From Methanolacinia paynteri (GTDB lineage: Archaea > Halobacteriota > Methanomicrobia > Methanomicrobiales > Methanomicrobiaceae), in assembly GCF_000784355.1 (NCBI RefSeq), contig NZ_KN360928.1:129820-193819 (forward strand): a stretch of DNA of 64,000 nt. The letters run 5' to 3'. Each line of letters begins with the position of its first letter. The stretch's first letter is position 1. Of this stretch, positions 53,283-61,519 are shown piece by piece. The notes under the pieces were generated by a model. The model was not told where the DNA came from and searched no databases. It saw only the letters and a list, made by a program, of their open reading frames with translations. The position numbers were made by a program, and so were the translations under genes.

Positions 53283-54091
53283 CAAACGACCTCCGTTCCC
53301 GAATAGCACCCGAGCTCCTTAACGAAAGTAATCTCCTTCAGCCGCCTGACTGCATCGCCGGAATAGGGAGTCATGGCAAAATCGATGAAGAAGACATAGC
53401 TCCCCATACCTCTTTTAGAGGGCCTGGACTCGATCCTGGAGAGGTTGATCCCCATGGCTGCAAAGACACCGATGATCTCGTAGAGAAGGCCGGGACGATC
53501 TTCCTCCGGATCGATCAATATGCTGCACTTTTTACAATCGGGCGAATCATACGGGTATCCCCCGGGATAAAGGCTCTTCTCTACTCTGACAAATCTCGTC
53601 ACGTTATTGTCCGAGTTTTGGACGTTCTCCCTGATTATCTCCAGGCCGTGTATAGCCGCCGCAGGGGCGGAGGTTATCGCCGCAGTTCCTGGTTTTTCGG
53701 CCGCGGCCTTTGCACTTGCCGCATTGCTCGCCGTATGAATTACCGGAACACCGAGATCATCGACAAAACGGCTGCACTGTCCGTGAGACTGCGGGTGTAC
53801 ATAGATGCATGACGGTTTTTCTCCCACGGGGACAGCGGCTGCATAATGATGCCTGACAGGGAGATAGTATTCGGCAGTTATGTGGCAGTCGGTCTTCATG
53901 AACCCGTCAAGGGTCTCGCCTACACCGCCTGCTTCGCTGTTTTCAAGAGGAACTATTCCGGTGCATCCTCCGGAGGCGACTTCTGCAAAGACGGCCCCGA
54001 TAGTCGGGCAGAGTATTATATCCCTGCCGCAGACTTTCAGGGCCATTTCGTGGGAGAATGTCCCTTCCGGCCCAAGGACTGCGCACTTCAT
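53282..54091 (-). CDS. pheA: prephenate dehydratase
   Basis: Converts prephenate to phenylpyruvate for phenylalanine synthesis. The 269-residue enzyme begins GPEGTFSHEMALKV (about 7-20) and carries GIVPLENSEAGGVGETLD (about 45-62) and the conserved Thr-Arg-Phe near NNVTRFVRV (about 161-169). A C-terminal ACT domain (about 185-265) with GLLYEIIGVFAAMGINLSRIESRPSKRG binds phenylalanine for feedback inhibition (the ESRP motif is typical). No chorismate mutase domain is fused. Overlaps tyrA by four bases. Confidence 0.95.
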   Translation of the reverse strand: MKCAVLGPEGTFSHEMALKVCGRDIILCPTIGAVFAEVASGGCTGIVPLENSEAGGVGETLDGFMKTDCHITAEYYLPVRHHYAAAVPVGEKPSCIYVHPQSHGQCSRFVDDLGVPVIHTASNAASAKAAAEKPGTAAITSAPAAAIHGLEIIRENVQNSDNNVTRFVRVEKSLYPGGYPYDSPDCKKCSILIDPEEDRPGLLYEIIGVFAAMGINLSRIESRPSKRGMGSYVFFIDFAMTPYSGDAVRRLKEITFVKELGCYSGTEVV

Positions 54092-54918
54092 GTGAGATTC
54101 ACCAGCGCCTCGATCAGGGCATCCGTATCCCTCGTTGCAAGTGGGATATATTCATTAAAGCATTCCCTGTTACCGTTGAAAAAGGCCTGAAACTCTTTCT
54201 CGTCAGGAGATGCGACAGACTCCCTGAGTCTTTCGACCGAATCGGAGAAGCCGTTCAGCACAGGCATGACCTCGGGATTCATCCTCAGGATGTCACCGTA
54301 CAGATCGGGACTCTGGCCGAGTATCCTCCCTATAAGGCCCATCTCGATCCTGTAGACAGGGCTCATGACCGAGAGGATCTTTTCGAAATCGGTCCCGCTC
54401 GTCCTGACGGCATCGGCGACCGCTAGGGTTGCGAAATGAACGAGCCCCTGGACGACCGCCACCACACGGTCATGCTCCTCCGGGGTCATAATCGTGACCT
54501 GTGCCCCTTCCGAAGCGAAGATCGATGTAAAGACGGAGAGTATTTCTTCAGGACACCTTGCAGGAGTCGCAACGATGTTCTGCCCTCTTATTCCGGGGAG
54601 ATTCGGCCCGAACATAGGATGGAATCCAATAACCGAAGCCTTCGATTTGAGCATCGCCTGAACGGGCATCGTTTTTACAGACGTAAGATCGCACAGCACC
54701 TGCTCCGGCTTCATGAGAGGGACGATCTCATCTATTACGCTCACCGTCGCCCTTATCGGGACCGAGACCATAACGATTTCGCAGCTCTCTGCAAGGTCCC
54801 TGTTCGAGAGCCTGGTGTTCCTCCCGGATACAGAAACCTCATAGCCGGCCCTTGAAAAGACCGATGAGAAGAGGCGCCCCATCCCTCCGTTTCCGCCGAT
54901 GATGCCTATACTATTCAT
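54088..54918 (-). CDS. tyrA: prephenate dehydrogenase
   Basis: Oxidatively decarboxylates prephenate to hydroxyphenylpyruvate with NAD(P). The 276-residue enzyme has the dinucleotide motif IIGGNGGMGRLFSSVFSRAGYEV (about 5-27, read as GxGxxG) and the family blocks LTSVKTMPVQAMLKS and HPMFGPNLPGIRGQN (about 98-112). TPEEHDRVVAVVQGLVHFATLA contains the conserved His in the hydroxyphenyl pocket. It makes tyrosine precursor in the same operon that makes the phenylalanine precursor. No fused chorismate mutase. Confidence 0.94.
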   Translation of the reverse strand: MNSIGIIGGNGGMGRLFSSVFSRAGYEVSVSGRNTRLSNRDLAESCEIVMVSVPIRATVSVIDEIVPLMKPEQVLCDLTSVKTMPVQAMLKSKASVIGFHPMFGPNLPGIRGQNIVATPARCPEEILSVFTSIFASEGAQVTIMTPEEHDRVVAVVQGLVHFATLAVADAVRTSGTDFEKILSVMSPVYRIEMGLIGRILGQSPDLYGDILRMNPEVMPVLNGFSDSVERLRESVASPDEKEFQAFFNGNRECFNEYIPLATRDTDALIEALVNLT

Positions 54919-54928
54919 GGATCATGCC

Positions 54929-55921
54929 TCATTTCTCGAGTATGGTCTCTTCTATGGCGTGCCCGAAGTGCCTTCCACCCTTCTCCATCCGTCCGAGGAT
55001 ACGATCCCCAGGTTTCAGTTCGATTACGGATACGGCGCTACCATCCTCCCTCATCAGGCGGATCGTCTCGGCGTTCTGGAGAACCACGGATATCGGGGCT
55101 CCGCCACCATCAGGCTCGGCCTCGACGAGAAGAAGCGGCCTCTTCTCTATCTTTACACGCCCGACGGTCGCCTCCTCGGTTTCGCCAGTACTGTTTACTA
55201 TCAGTACCCGGTCGCCGGCTGAGATCTCCGAGAGATACGAGGTTTTTCCTCCCGCAACAAGTGCATATGAGTGCACTGCACCGGCATTCACCCTGAAGGG
55301 CCTCGGGGAGACATATGGGTTCTCAAGCGTCTCCGCGTGAACCAGGAGGAATGCTGATGACGTATTTCCGACAGCCATTCCCTCGCCGTCATGCATCATG
55401 GTGCATGTATCTACGCAGACCCGGTCGCCCATTCCTGCGGATGTCACCGATTTTACGGTGAATACCGAGAGCTCCAGTTTCCCGCCCGACTTCTTCACGA
55501 GGGATGAAACCGACTTTATCACATTGGGATCGGTATTTTTGAGCATTATTCCTGCAACACCGCCTTCAAGTACCCCGAGAGCGGTTTCCGTCTCTTTTTC
55601 ATCCAATACAGCCGCGATTATTCTGTCTGACTGCGCAACGAGATTTTCAAGAGGGATTACAGTCCAGTCCGTAGTCGAAACTATGACATAACCTTTCTTT
55701 CCAAGCTCTGCGGCCTTTTCTTCGGATTTTTTATCCGTGATCTCAATCTCGAATACATCTCTGCCGGGGACGAGGTCTCCGTCGGGAGAGATTATCTTGA
55801 TGAGCCCGAGCTCTCTGACCTTTGCTGCCTTCTCTGCAACAATTGCGTCCGCACCGCTCTCGATAGCCGTTGTCGCGGCATCCTTATCCCATTCCCTGAG
55901 GTCGATCCAGAATAATTTCAT
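54929..55921 (-). CDS. 3-dehydroquinate synthase II (AroB'-type)
   Basis: The archaeal second enzyme of 3-dehydroquinate synthesis, oxidising and cyclising the sugar made by AroA' with NAD. The 330-residue protein shows KLFWIDLREWDKDAATTAIESGADA (split near 2-26), VAGIMLKNTDPNVIKSV, GDRVCVDTCTMMHDGEGMAVGNTSSAFLLVHAETLENPYVSPRPFRVNAGAVHSY (read in parts, about 165-220) and the closing GRHFGHAIEETI. These blocks are characteristic of DHQ synthase II, unrelated to bacterial AroB. It overlaps the aroA' gene by four bases. Confidence 0.95.
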   Translation of the reverse strand: MKLFWIDLREWDKDAATTAIESGADAIVAEKAAKVRELGLIKIISPDGDLVPGRDVFEIEITDKKSEEKAAELGKKGYVIVSTTDWTVIPLENLVAQSDRIIAAVLDEKETETALGVLEGGVAGIMLKNTDPNVIKSVSSLVKKSGGKLELSVFTVKSVTSAGMGDRVCVDTCTMMHDGEGMAVGNTSSAFLLVHAETLENPYVSPRPFRVNAGAVHSYALVAGGKTSYLSEISAGDRVLIVNSTGETEEATVGRVKIEKRPLLLVEAEPDGGGAPISVVLQNAETIRLMREDGSAVSVIELKPGDRILGRMEKGGRHFGHAIEETILEK

Positions 55922-56712
55922 GCAGGTTTCTCCAGGTCCCTGATCGCTTCCCCGGGCGTCGCCTTCCCGTTCACCACTCTGGACAGGGCACTGATGAAAG
56001 CGGACGGGTTTTCACGCTGGAACGAGTTTCTGCCGAGACATACTCCGGCACCACCGGCTTCGACGGAATCGAGAACGGTCTCTAGGGTTTGGAGGTCGCC
56101 CGCCTTTTCACCGCCAGCGATAAGAACCGGGACTGAACAGGCTGCGGTTATCTTCCTGAAGCTCTCTGGATCGCCCGTATAGCTGGTCTTGATCAGGTCT
56201 GCACCGAGCTCTTCCGCAACCCTGACACAGTGCCCCACCGCCTGCGGGGAGTTGGGATCAATGCCCTGCCCGCGTGGGTAGATCATTATCAGGAGCGGCA
56301 TACCCCATTTCGTGCACTGCTTCGATACCATCCCGGCATCCTCGATCATCTTCGACTCGTTCGGAGCTCCGAGGTTTATGTGGATTGAGACCGCATCCGC
56401 TCCGAGTGCGATTGCCTCCTCGACTGTGCACACCATTACCTTGTCATTCGGATCGGGGTTCATCGAAGTGCTCGCCGAAAGGTGGACAATGAGACCGATA
56501 TCCTTCCCGTGCTTCCTGTGGCCGGCCTTGACCATTCCCTTGTGCAGGACGATAGCATTCGCACCGCCTTCTGCTACAGCGGAAATTATCTCCGGCATGT
56601 CGCCCAGGCCCTCGATCTGACCTAGCGTGAACCCGTGATCCATCGGGATTATAACCGCACGTCCAGTATTCCTGTTCATTATCCTCTCAAGACGAATCTG
56701 TTTTCCAATCAT
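55918..56712 (-). CDS. 2-amino-3,7-dideoxy-D-threo-hept-6-ulosonate synthase (AroA'-type class I aldolase)
   Basis: The archaeal first enzyme of the DKFP route to 3-dehydroquinate, a DhnA-type class I aldolase joining aspartate semialdehyde to a 6-deoxyhexulose phosphate. The 264-residue protein has IPMDHGFTLGQIEGLGD (about 22-38), ADAVSIHINLGAPNE (about 100-114), MIYPRGQ (about 144-150, with the catalytic Tyr) and DLIKTSYTGDPESF (about 174-187, with the Schiff-base Lys). Location directly before the DHQ synthase II gene supports the assignment over fructose-bisphosphate aldolase. The ribosome site AGGAG is suitably spaced before the ATG. Confidence 0.92.
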   Translation of the reverse strand: MIGKQIRLERIMNRNTGRAVIIPMDHGFTLGQIEGLGDMPEIISAVAEGGANAIVLHKGMVKAGHRKHGKDIGLIVHLSASTSMNPDPNDKVMVCTVEEAIALGADAVSIHINLGAPNESKMIEDAGMVSKQCTKWGMPLLIMIYPRGQGIDPNSPQAVGHCVRVAEELGADLIKTSYTGDPESFRKITAACSVPVLIAGGEKAGDLQTLETVLDSVEAGGAGVCLGRNSFQRENPSAFISALSRVVNGKATPGEAIRDLEKPA

Positions 56713-56731
56713 TTTTTTCTCCTTTTTCGCC

Positions 56732-57526
56732 TCAATCCTGTTTGAGGATCTCCATCGCCTCTTCTGCAGAGCGCCTCTCGTGCACTATCATCGTTGCAGC
56801 CCTTACAAATTTGTCCGGGTATTTGTGCTGGAACGCATTCCTGCCGATTGAAACACCTGCACCGCCACCCTCCATCGAACCCTCGATAAGCTTCAGGGTT
56901 GTCAGGTCGTCGGACTTCGAACCGCCTGCAATCACAACAGGCACATGGCAGCCTTCGGTGACCTCGCGGAACGTATCGGGGTCTCCGGTGTATACGGTCT
57001 TCACAATATCTGCACCGAGTTCGGATGCCACCCTTGCCGCGATCTTAATGGAATCTACCATATTATCGTCGTTAATCTTTTTTCCGCGGGGGTACATCAT
57101 CGCAAGAAGCGGCATGCCCCATTCGATGCACTCGATCGCGATCGAACCGAGGTCCTGAAGCATTCTTGCCTCGGATTCTGCACCGACATTGATGTGAACC
57201 GATACCCCGTCCGCACCCATTTTCAGTGCGTTTTGTACCGTATTCACGAGAACCTTATCGTTGGGATCGGGCCCGAGGTCTGTACTTGCAGACAGGTGCA
57301 GTATAAGGCCAATATCGGGGCCTCCTTTGCGATGGCCGTGCAATGCAAGTCCCATATGCCCGATTACGGCATTGGCACCGCCACGGGCGACAAGTTCGAC
57401 ACTCCTGTCAAGGTCTATCAGACCCGGAATAGGGCCTGACGTGACGCCGTGATCCATCGGGACTATGACCGTCGTTCCGGTGTCCCGTCTCATTATCCTT
57501 TCAAGTCTAATCTCTTTTCCACGCAT
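56732..57526 (-). CDS. second DhnA-type class I aldolase (AroA'/fructose-bisphosphate aldolase paralogue)
   Basis: Another 264-residue class I aldolase, head of the aro operon and close relative of the next gene. VPMDHGVTSGPIPGLIDL, ADGVSVHINVGAESEARML, MMYPRGK and DIVKTVYTGDPDTF parallel the partner's motifs position by position, including Lys and Tyr of the active site. Methanogens often carry two such genes. One makes the AroA' product and the other may act as fructose-bisphosphate aldolase, or both may work in the pathway. Which does what cannot be told from sequence alone. ATG 57526 is preferred, with GAGTGAT four bases upstream. GTG 57535 is the alternative. Confidence 0.88.
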   Translation of the reverse strand: MRGKEIRLERIMRRDTGTTVIVPMDHGVTSGPIPGLIDLDRSVELVARGGANAVIGHMGLALHGHRKGGPDIGLILHLSASTDLGPDPNDKVLVNTVQNALKMGADGVSVHINVGAESEARMLQDLGSIAIECIEWGMPLLAMMYPRGKKINDDNMVDSIKIAARVASELGADIVKTVYTGDPDTFREVTEGCHVPVVIAGGSKSDDLTTLKLIEGSMEGGGAGVSIGRNAFQHKYPDKFVRAATMIVHERRSAEEAMEILKQD

Positions 57527-57932
57527 AATTATCACTCTCTAATTTATCATAACGGATTTCAGCACCCAAAAAGCCTGCGGAGGTTTTACAAAGCAGATGG
57601 CTTTCAGGTGCGGGTCAACCAGCTGAAATAATAGCCGAAGAAATAGCTAAAATCAGCAAAATAGCTAAAGAAGATGTTAAATAAGCCAAAAAATTCAAAA
57701 CGAAGTGACGATATAAAAAGAGCCCCGGCTGCGCCGTTTAGTTGCACAGGAGAAGCGGATCTTTCACATGTGCGGATTTCAGTGCCGTTGCTATCAGAGA
57801 TAAAAGCATTCACCGGCGAAAAAACATTCACCACACATTGAATATAATTTCCCATTCTATGATTTAAATACATTGTGATGCAGGCGAAACGGACTATGAA
57901 AAAACCGGTTTGTGAATCCTGAATTCAATGAA
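57527..57932. other. gene-free region between the aro operon and a histidine kinase gene
   Basis: About 400 bases between same-strand genes. The aro operon promoter should lie near 57540-57600. A plus-strand segment near 57615-57690 reads like a coding remnant (AEIIAEEIAKISKIAKEDVK then stop) but has no start codon or clear upstream part. The minus strand has an 89-codon frame at 57604-57873 with no recognisable domain. No obvious riboswitch or terminator hairpin. Confidence 0.45.
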
Positions 57933-58796
57933 TTAAATATCTAAACCGCATTCCGCCGGGAAATGAATAATCCACTTCGTTCCGGATTCACTCTGTAATT
58001 CGGCATTTCCCTTAAGCTGCATGGACACTATGTCATGTATAAGGTTAAAACCCAGGGATTCACGGCTACCGTGAAGCAGATGTTTGGGGATGCCCACACC
58101 GTCATCGCAGACGCACAACTCGAACATGCCGTTTCTGCATTTGTATTCAACGCATATCTCCCCTGAAGCCCTGCCTGAAAACGCAAATTTCAAAGAATTG
58201 CTGATAATTTCATTCATCACGATACCCAGAGGTACGGCCTGGGTCATACTGATATAGCATTCATCCCCCTTTACGTTATAATCGATATCTCCGGCAAGGA
58301 AATAAGTCTGAACCAGCTGTTCTCCCAGACCTGTAAATGCGTCACGGACATTCACTTTGGAAACACCTTTTGAATGCAGAAGATTTTGATGCACCAGCGA
58401 AATGGCCATTATCCTGTTGTTGATCTCGTTCAGTTTCTGCTTTGTCTCCTCTTCATTCGAATTTAAAATCTGCATAGAGACAAGACTGCTGATAACGGCA
58501 AAGGTGTTGTTCAAACGTTCGCCAACCTCGGTGCTGAAGGCTTCTCTTTCTTCACAAAGCTTTTTCAGCAGAGTCTGGCTCGTCTTAAGCCTGCCGGAGT
58601 AAAAAAATGTTATAAAAAGAACCGCGGTAAATGACAGAACGAGGATCGTCCCTACAGCAGTGTAGTCATTGAGTGGCGAAATTCCGGATGAAGACTGATC
58701 TGAATACAGCGATGCCATGCATTCGCCCGGCAAAACACAGCCGGCAAATATGGCCATAAATAGCAATACAGTAAGAAGATGCCTTTTGGTTGTCAT
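57933..58796 (-). CDS. histidine kinase-like protein (HisKA_2 type) lacking the phospho-acceptor histidine
   Basis: A 287-residue membrane protein with an N-terminal signal/helix (about 6-26), a second helix (about 48-67), a HisKA_2-type dimerisation helix (about 85-140) and an ATPase domain (about 180-280). The H-box reads EVGERLNNTFAVISSL (90-105) where the family has E-(I/V)-H-H-R-V-K-N-N. Both histidine positions are Gly92 and Glu93. The N-box MNEIISNSLKFAF and G1 CDDGVGIP look intact, so ATP may bind. Such a protein might be a regulatory pseudokinase. The next gene upstream on the same strand is cheW, 142 bases away. Confidence 0.85.
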   Translation of the reverse strand: MTTKRHLLTVLLFMAIFAGCVLPGECMASLYSDQSSSGISPLNDYTAVGTILVLSFTAVLFITFFYSGRLKTSQTLLKKLCEEREAFSTEVGERLNNTFAVISSLVSMQILNSNEEETKQKLNEINNRIMAISLVHQNLLHSKGVSKVNVRDAFTGLGEQLVQTYFLAGDIDYNVKGDECYISMTQAVPLGIVMNEIISNSLKFAFSGRASGEICVEYKCRNGMFELCVCDDGVGIPKHLLHGSRESLGFNLIHDIVSMQLKGNAELQSESGTKWIIHFPAECGLDI

Positions 58797-58938
58797 TTTA
58801 TCTCTTGCAGTCCTGTAAATGGTGAAGTAAAGGTGGAGGATTTATTTTCTGTATGTCCTCCGGATATCCCCGGAATTCCGGTATATTATATAACGGTTAT
58901 TTCCCGGAAGCCTCCAGATTCGCTTCACCCTTTTAATT

Positions 58939-59409
58939 TCAGACTACTGCCTCCCCGCTACAAAGAGTCTCCGACAGAAGCTTTTCAATGTCTATCCAGA
59001 TTACAAGGTCTTTTTTCCCGTCCCCCGATTCCCCGGTCTTGATAATCCCCTTCACATAGGCCTCTTTTGATATTGATGCATCCATCTTATCGATATCATC
59101 CTGGTTTACCTGGAGGACGCTGTGTACATCATCAACTATAAGACCGATGATTGAACCTCCGGCAGCCTCAGGAACGAGCACGATTATTTTCTGGCCCTCT
59201 TGTTTATTTTCGGAACTTAAGCCCATAAGATGGCTTAGATTCATTATGTTTGTGATCTCCCCTCTTAGATTGATAATCCCCGCAATATGAGGCGGTGCCC
59301 TCGGTACCGGCGTTATCGGCATCATCTCCACGATCTCCCTCGCGGTTTTGATATCAATGGCATAACTTGTACCCGAAAGCTGAAACTGAACGACGTCAAT
59401 GATCTCCAT
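58939..59409 (-). CDS. cheW: CheW chemotaxis coupling protein
   Basis: An adaptor of about 156 residues that links chemoreceptors to the kinase CheA. VVQFQLSGTSYAIDIKTAREIVEM (about 6-29), VPRAPPHIAGIINLRGEITNIMNL (about 35-58; the NLRG motif is the receptor-contact hallmark) and GLIVDDVHSVLQVNQDDI (about 92-109) identify it. ATG 59409 is chosen because GGAGTGAT lies four bases upstream. It directly follows the chemoreceptor gene (14-base gap). cheA is not in the window. Confidence 0.93.
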   Translation of the reverse strand: MEIIDVVQFQLSGTSYAIDIKTAREIVEMMPITPVPRAPPHIAGIINLRGEITNIMNLSHLMGLSSENKQEGQKIIVLVPEAAGGSIIGLIVDDVHSVLQVNQDDIDKMDASISKEAYVKGIIKTGESGDGKKDLVIWIDIEKLLSETLCSGEAVV

Positions 59410-59423
59410 CAAAATCACTCCAT

Positions 59424-61049
59424 TCAGTATTTGAAATGCGAATTCGCTTCATCCAGTTTCTTAATTAGTTCATTCACCTCATGGATTGCACTTCCGATCT
59501 CCTCAACGGAAGCACTTGATTCCTCTGCAAGTGCAGCAAGCTCCTGGGCATTTTTCTGGACGTCTTTAGTCATCTTATTGCCTTTTTCGGCAGAGATTAC
59601 GACATTGTTAGCAATATTTGCCTGATCCTCGATCGCCTTCGTGATCTCTCCGACATCGTGGGTCACCTGGCCGGCGTTCTGGATGATCGTATTCAGTGCC
59701 TGCAATGTTTTGTTAACACTGTCCACACCTTCAATAATTTCGTCATTAGCAGTCATAATGGCCTTTGCAGTATTCTCACTGCCCGCCTGAACTGCAGATA
59801 CGACATTTCCGATAGAATCAGTTGCAGATCTTGCCTCTGCTGCAAGGTTCTTGACCTCGCCGGCGACAACAGCAAAACCCCTCCCGTGTTCGCCTGCACG
59901 GGCCGCCTCTATTGCAGCATTGAGTGCGAGAAGATTGATCTGGCTTGTTATATCGTTTATGAGTTTGACAACGTTTCCGACTTCCTTTATCTGATCGTTC
60001 AATGCTCTTATCTCTTCAACGCTCTTGCTCGCAATCTTCTCGACACTGCTCATCTTATCGTTGGTGCCGTTTGCAAGATCCTGCGTCTGCTTGCCGATCT
60101 CTACGACGTGGTTGGCCGCGGTATATACTTCCTGGGAAGTGCTCGCAATCTCCTCGTTTGAAGCGGACAGATCGGCAATCTGCCGGGTAATATCATCGAT
60201 GCTCTTTAAAAGATCGTTTGTCAGATCAGCAGTTTTCTGGCTCGAATTTGCAACGCCTTCGGTTGCCTTTGCAACCTCGTCGGTTCCCTTTGTAACCTCA
60301 CTCGAGTTGGAAACCACCTGCATTGTTACGTTGCTTGTTAAGGCAAGACTCTCTGATACCGATTCTCCGATGTTGTTAATCGCGTTTTTAAAATTCTCAA
60401 AGGCGCCCTTCATTTCAACTGATGGGGAAAAACGCTCTGAGAAATCAGCGTCGGCATAACTGCTGCAAACCCTTATCGATTCCTTTATCGGAATTAAAAA
60501 GGCCTCTGCAACATTGTTTACGGATTTTATGATCTCGCTGAACTCGCCTTTATGATCCGACGCCTTCCCGCGATAATAAACATCTCCATCCGAGATTTTT
60601 TCCCCGATCACTTCGACTTCCAGGGTGACGTTGCTAATCGCTTCCATCATGGATATAAATGCAGGAACGATTTTGTCATTTTCACATCTCTTTCCCGCCC
60701 CTCCGCCTATACCTCTGAATTTATCAAGATCGGAAAAATTCCCTGCAGAGATGTCTTCTGCCGCCTGTTGAAGAGTCAGCAGGCGTAGCTGAACAAGGTT
60801 GACAGACGTGGATAATTTTTTATAAATTCCTAAAGAATTATTGTCTACTTTTCGGGTGTAATCATTGTTTGACATCTCGCTGAGAATGTCATCAATGTCA
60901 TACAGCGCTGTAAAGCCGTCCTGAAGAGTGTTCAATTCATTGACTATCCCGTGGAATTCCTGCCCGAATTCCGCGGGGTTTAGACCTTTTGTCCTGTCAC
61001 CATTATTTAACGCCGACAGAAAGGATTCAATGGTTTTTAGTTCTGACAT
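59424..61049 (-). CDS. soluble methyl-accepting chemotaxis protein
   Basis: A 541-residue chemoreceptor without membrane helices. The N-terminal 220 residues contain HAMP-like helical units (ALYDIDDILSEMSNNDYTRKV and ISAGNFSDLDKFRGIGGGAG). The signalling domain ends with a long coiled coil whose tip reads INLLALNAAIEAARAGEHGRGFAVVAGEVKNLA (read in parts, about 370-402), the highly conserved CheA/CheW-binding hairpin. Adaptation sites are likely in the flanking helices (e.g. EEIASTSQEV). It senses a cytoplasmic signal or an energy state rather than an external ligand. Strong ribosome site GGAGGG before ATG. Co-transcribed with cheW. Confidence 0.94.
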   Translation of the reverse strand: MSELKTIESFLSALNNGDRTKGLNPAEFGQEFHGIVNELNTLQDGFTALYDIDDILSEMSNNDYTRKVDNNSLGIYKKLSTSVNLVQLRLLTLQQAAEDISAGNFSDLDKFRGIGGGAGKRCENDKIVPAFISMMEAISNVTLEVEVIGEKISDGDVYYRGKASDHKGEFSEIIKSVNNVAEAFLIPIKESIRVCSSYADADFSERFSPSVEMKGAFENFKNAINNIGESVSESLALTSNVTMQVVSNSSEVTKGTDEVAKATEGVANSSQKTADLTNDLLKSIDDITRQIADLSASNEEIASTSQEVYTAANHVVEIGKQTQDLANGTNDKMSSVEKIASKSVEEIRALNDQIKEVGNVVKLINDITSQINLLALNAAIEAARAGEHGRGFAVVAGEVKNLAAEARSATDSIGNVVSAVQAGSENTAKAIMTANDEIIEGVDSVNKTLQALNTIIQNAGQVTHDVGEITKAIEDQANIANNVVISAEKGNKMTKDVQKNAQELAALAEESSASVEEIGSAIHEVNELIKKLDEANSHFKY

Positions 61050-61519
61050 AAAATGCCCTCCTTAGATGTACTATTCTGTGTGGTTTTCAACGGTCATCGA
61101 TCAGGGGAAAATAATGTTGACCGGTCAATATGATTTATCGCCAACGACCACAATCCTCACGTGAAACACCACGATTGGGAGGTTATTTTTTATATTATAT
61201 TAATATGATCAAATAAAATAATATATAGATAATATTATTATTATTAAGAGATCGAAGCATGAATATATTAATTAATATTTAAAAAAGAATATTTATAATG
61301 AGGACTATATATCTCAAAACACCTGCACCTATCATCAGTCAACAGTGCCATCTATATCAGCATCATTCTGGTACCGTCTCCGATTAGCAACTATGCCAAG
61401 CACATAGGACTATCACCACCATCTTACTTTAGTATTTCCATACCGGTAAAATTCAGAATATTACCACCTTTAATCACTCATCACAACAATTAACCGTAAA
61501 TAAGCAGCAATAAGTAACA
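61050..61519. other. AT-rich gene-free region between mcp and the nad operon
   Basis: About 470 bases separating divergent transcription units. The middle (61180-61310) is almost all A and T with runs such as ATTATTATTATTAAG and several TATA-like elements. The 61320-61510 part is more mixed and could be a nad leader. No gene, tRNA or well-known riboswitch was recognised. A short inverted repeat, TCACGTGA, is at about 61157-61164. Confidence 0.5.

Noticed and set aside
57604-57873. 89-codon minus-strand frame between aro operon and kinase
   Set aside because: Aromatic-rich composition with no motif and no ribosome site. Likely chance in AT-rich DNA.
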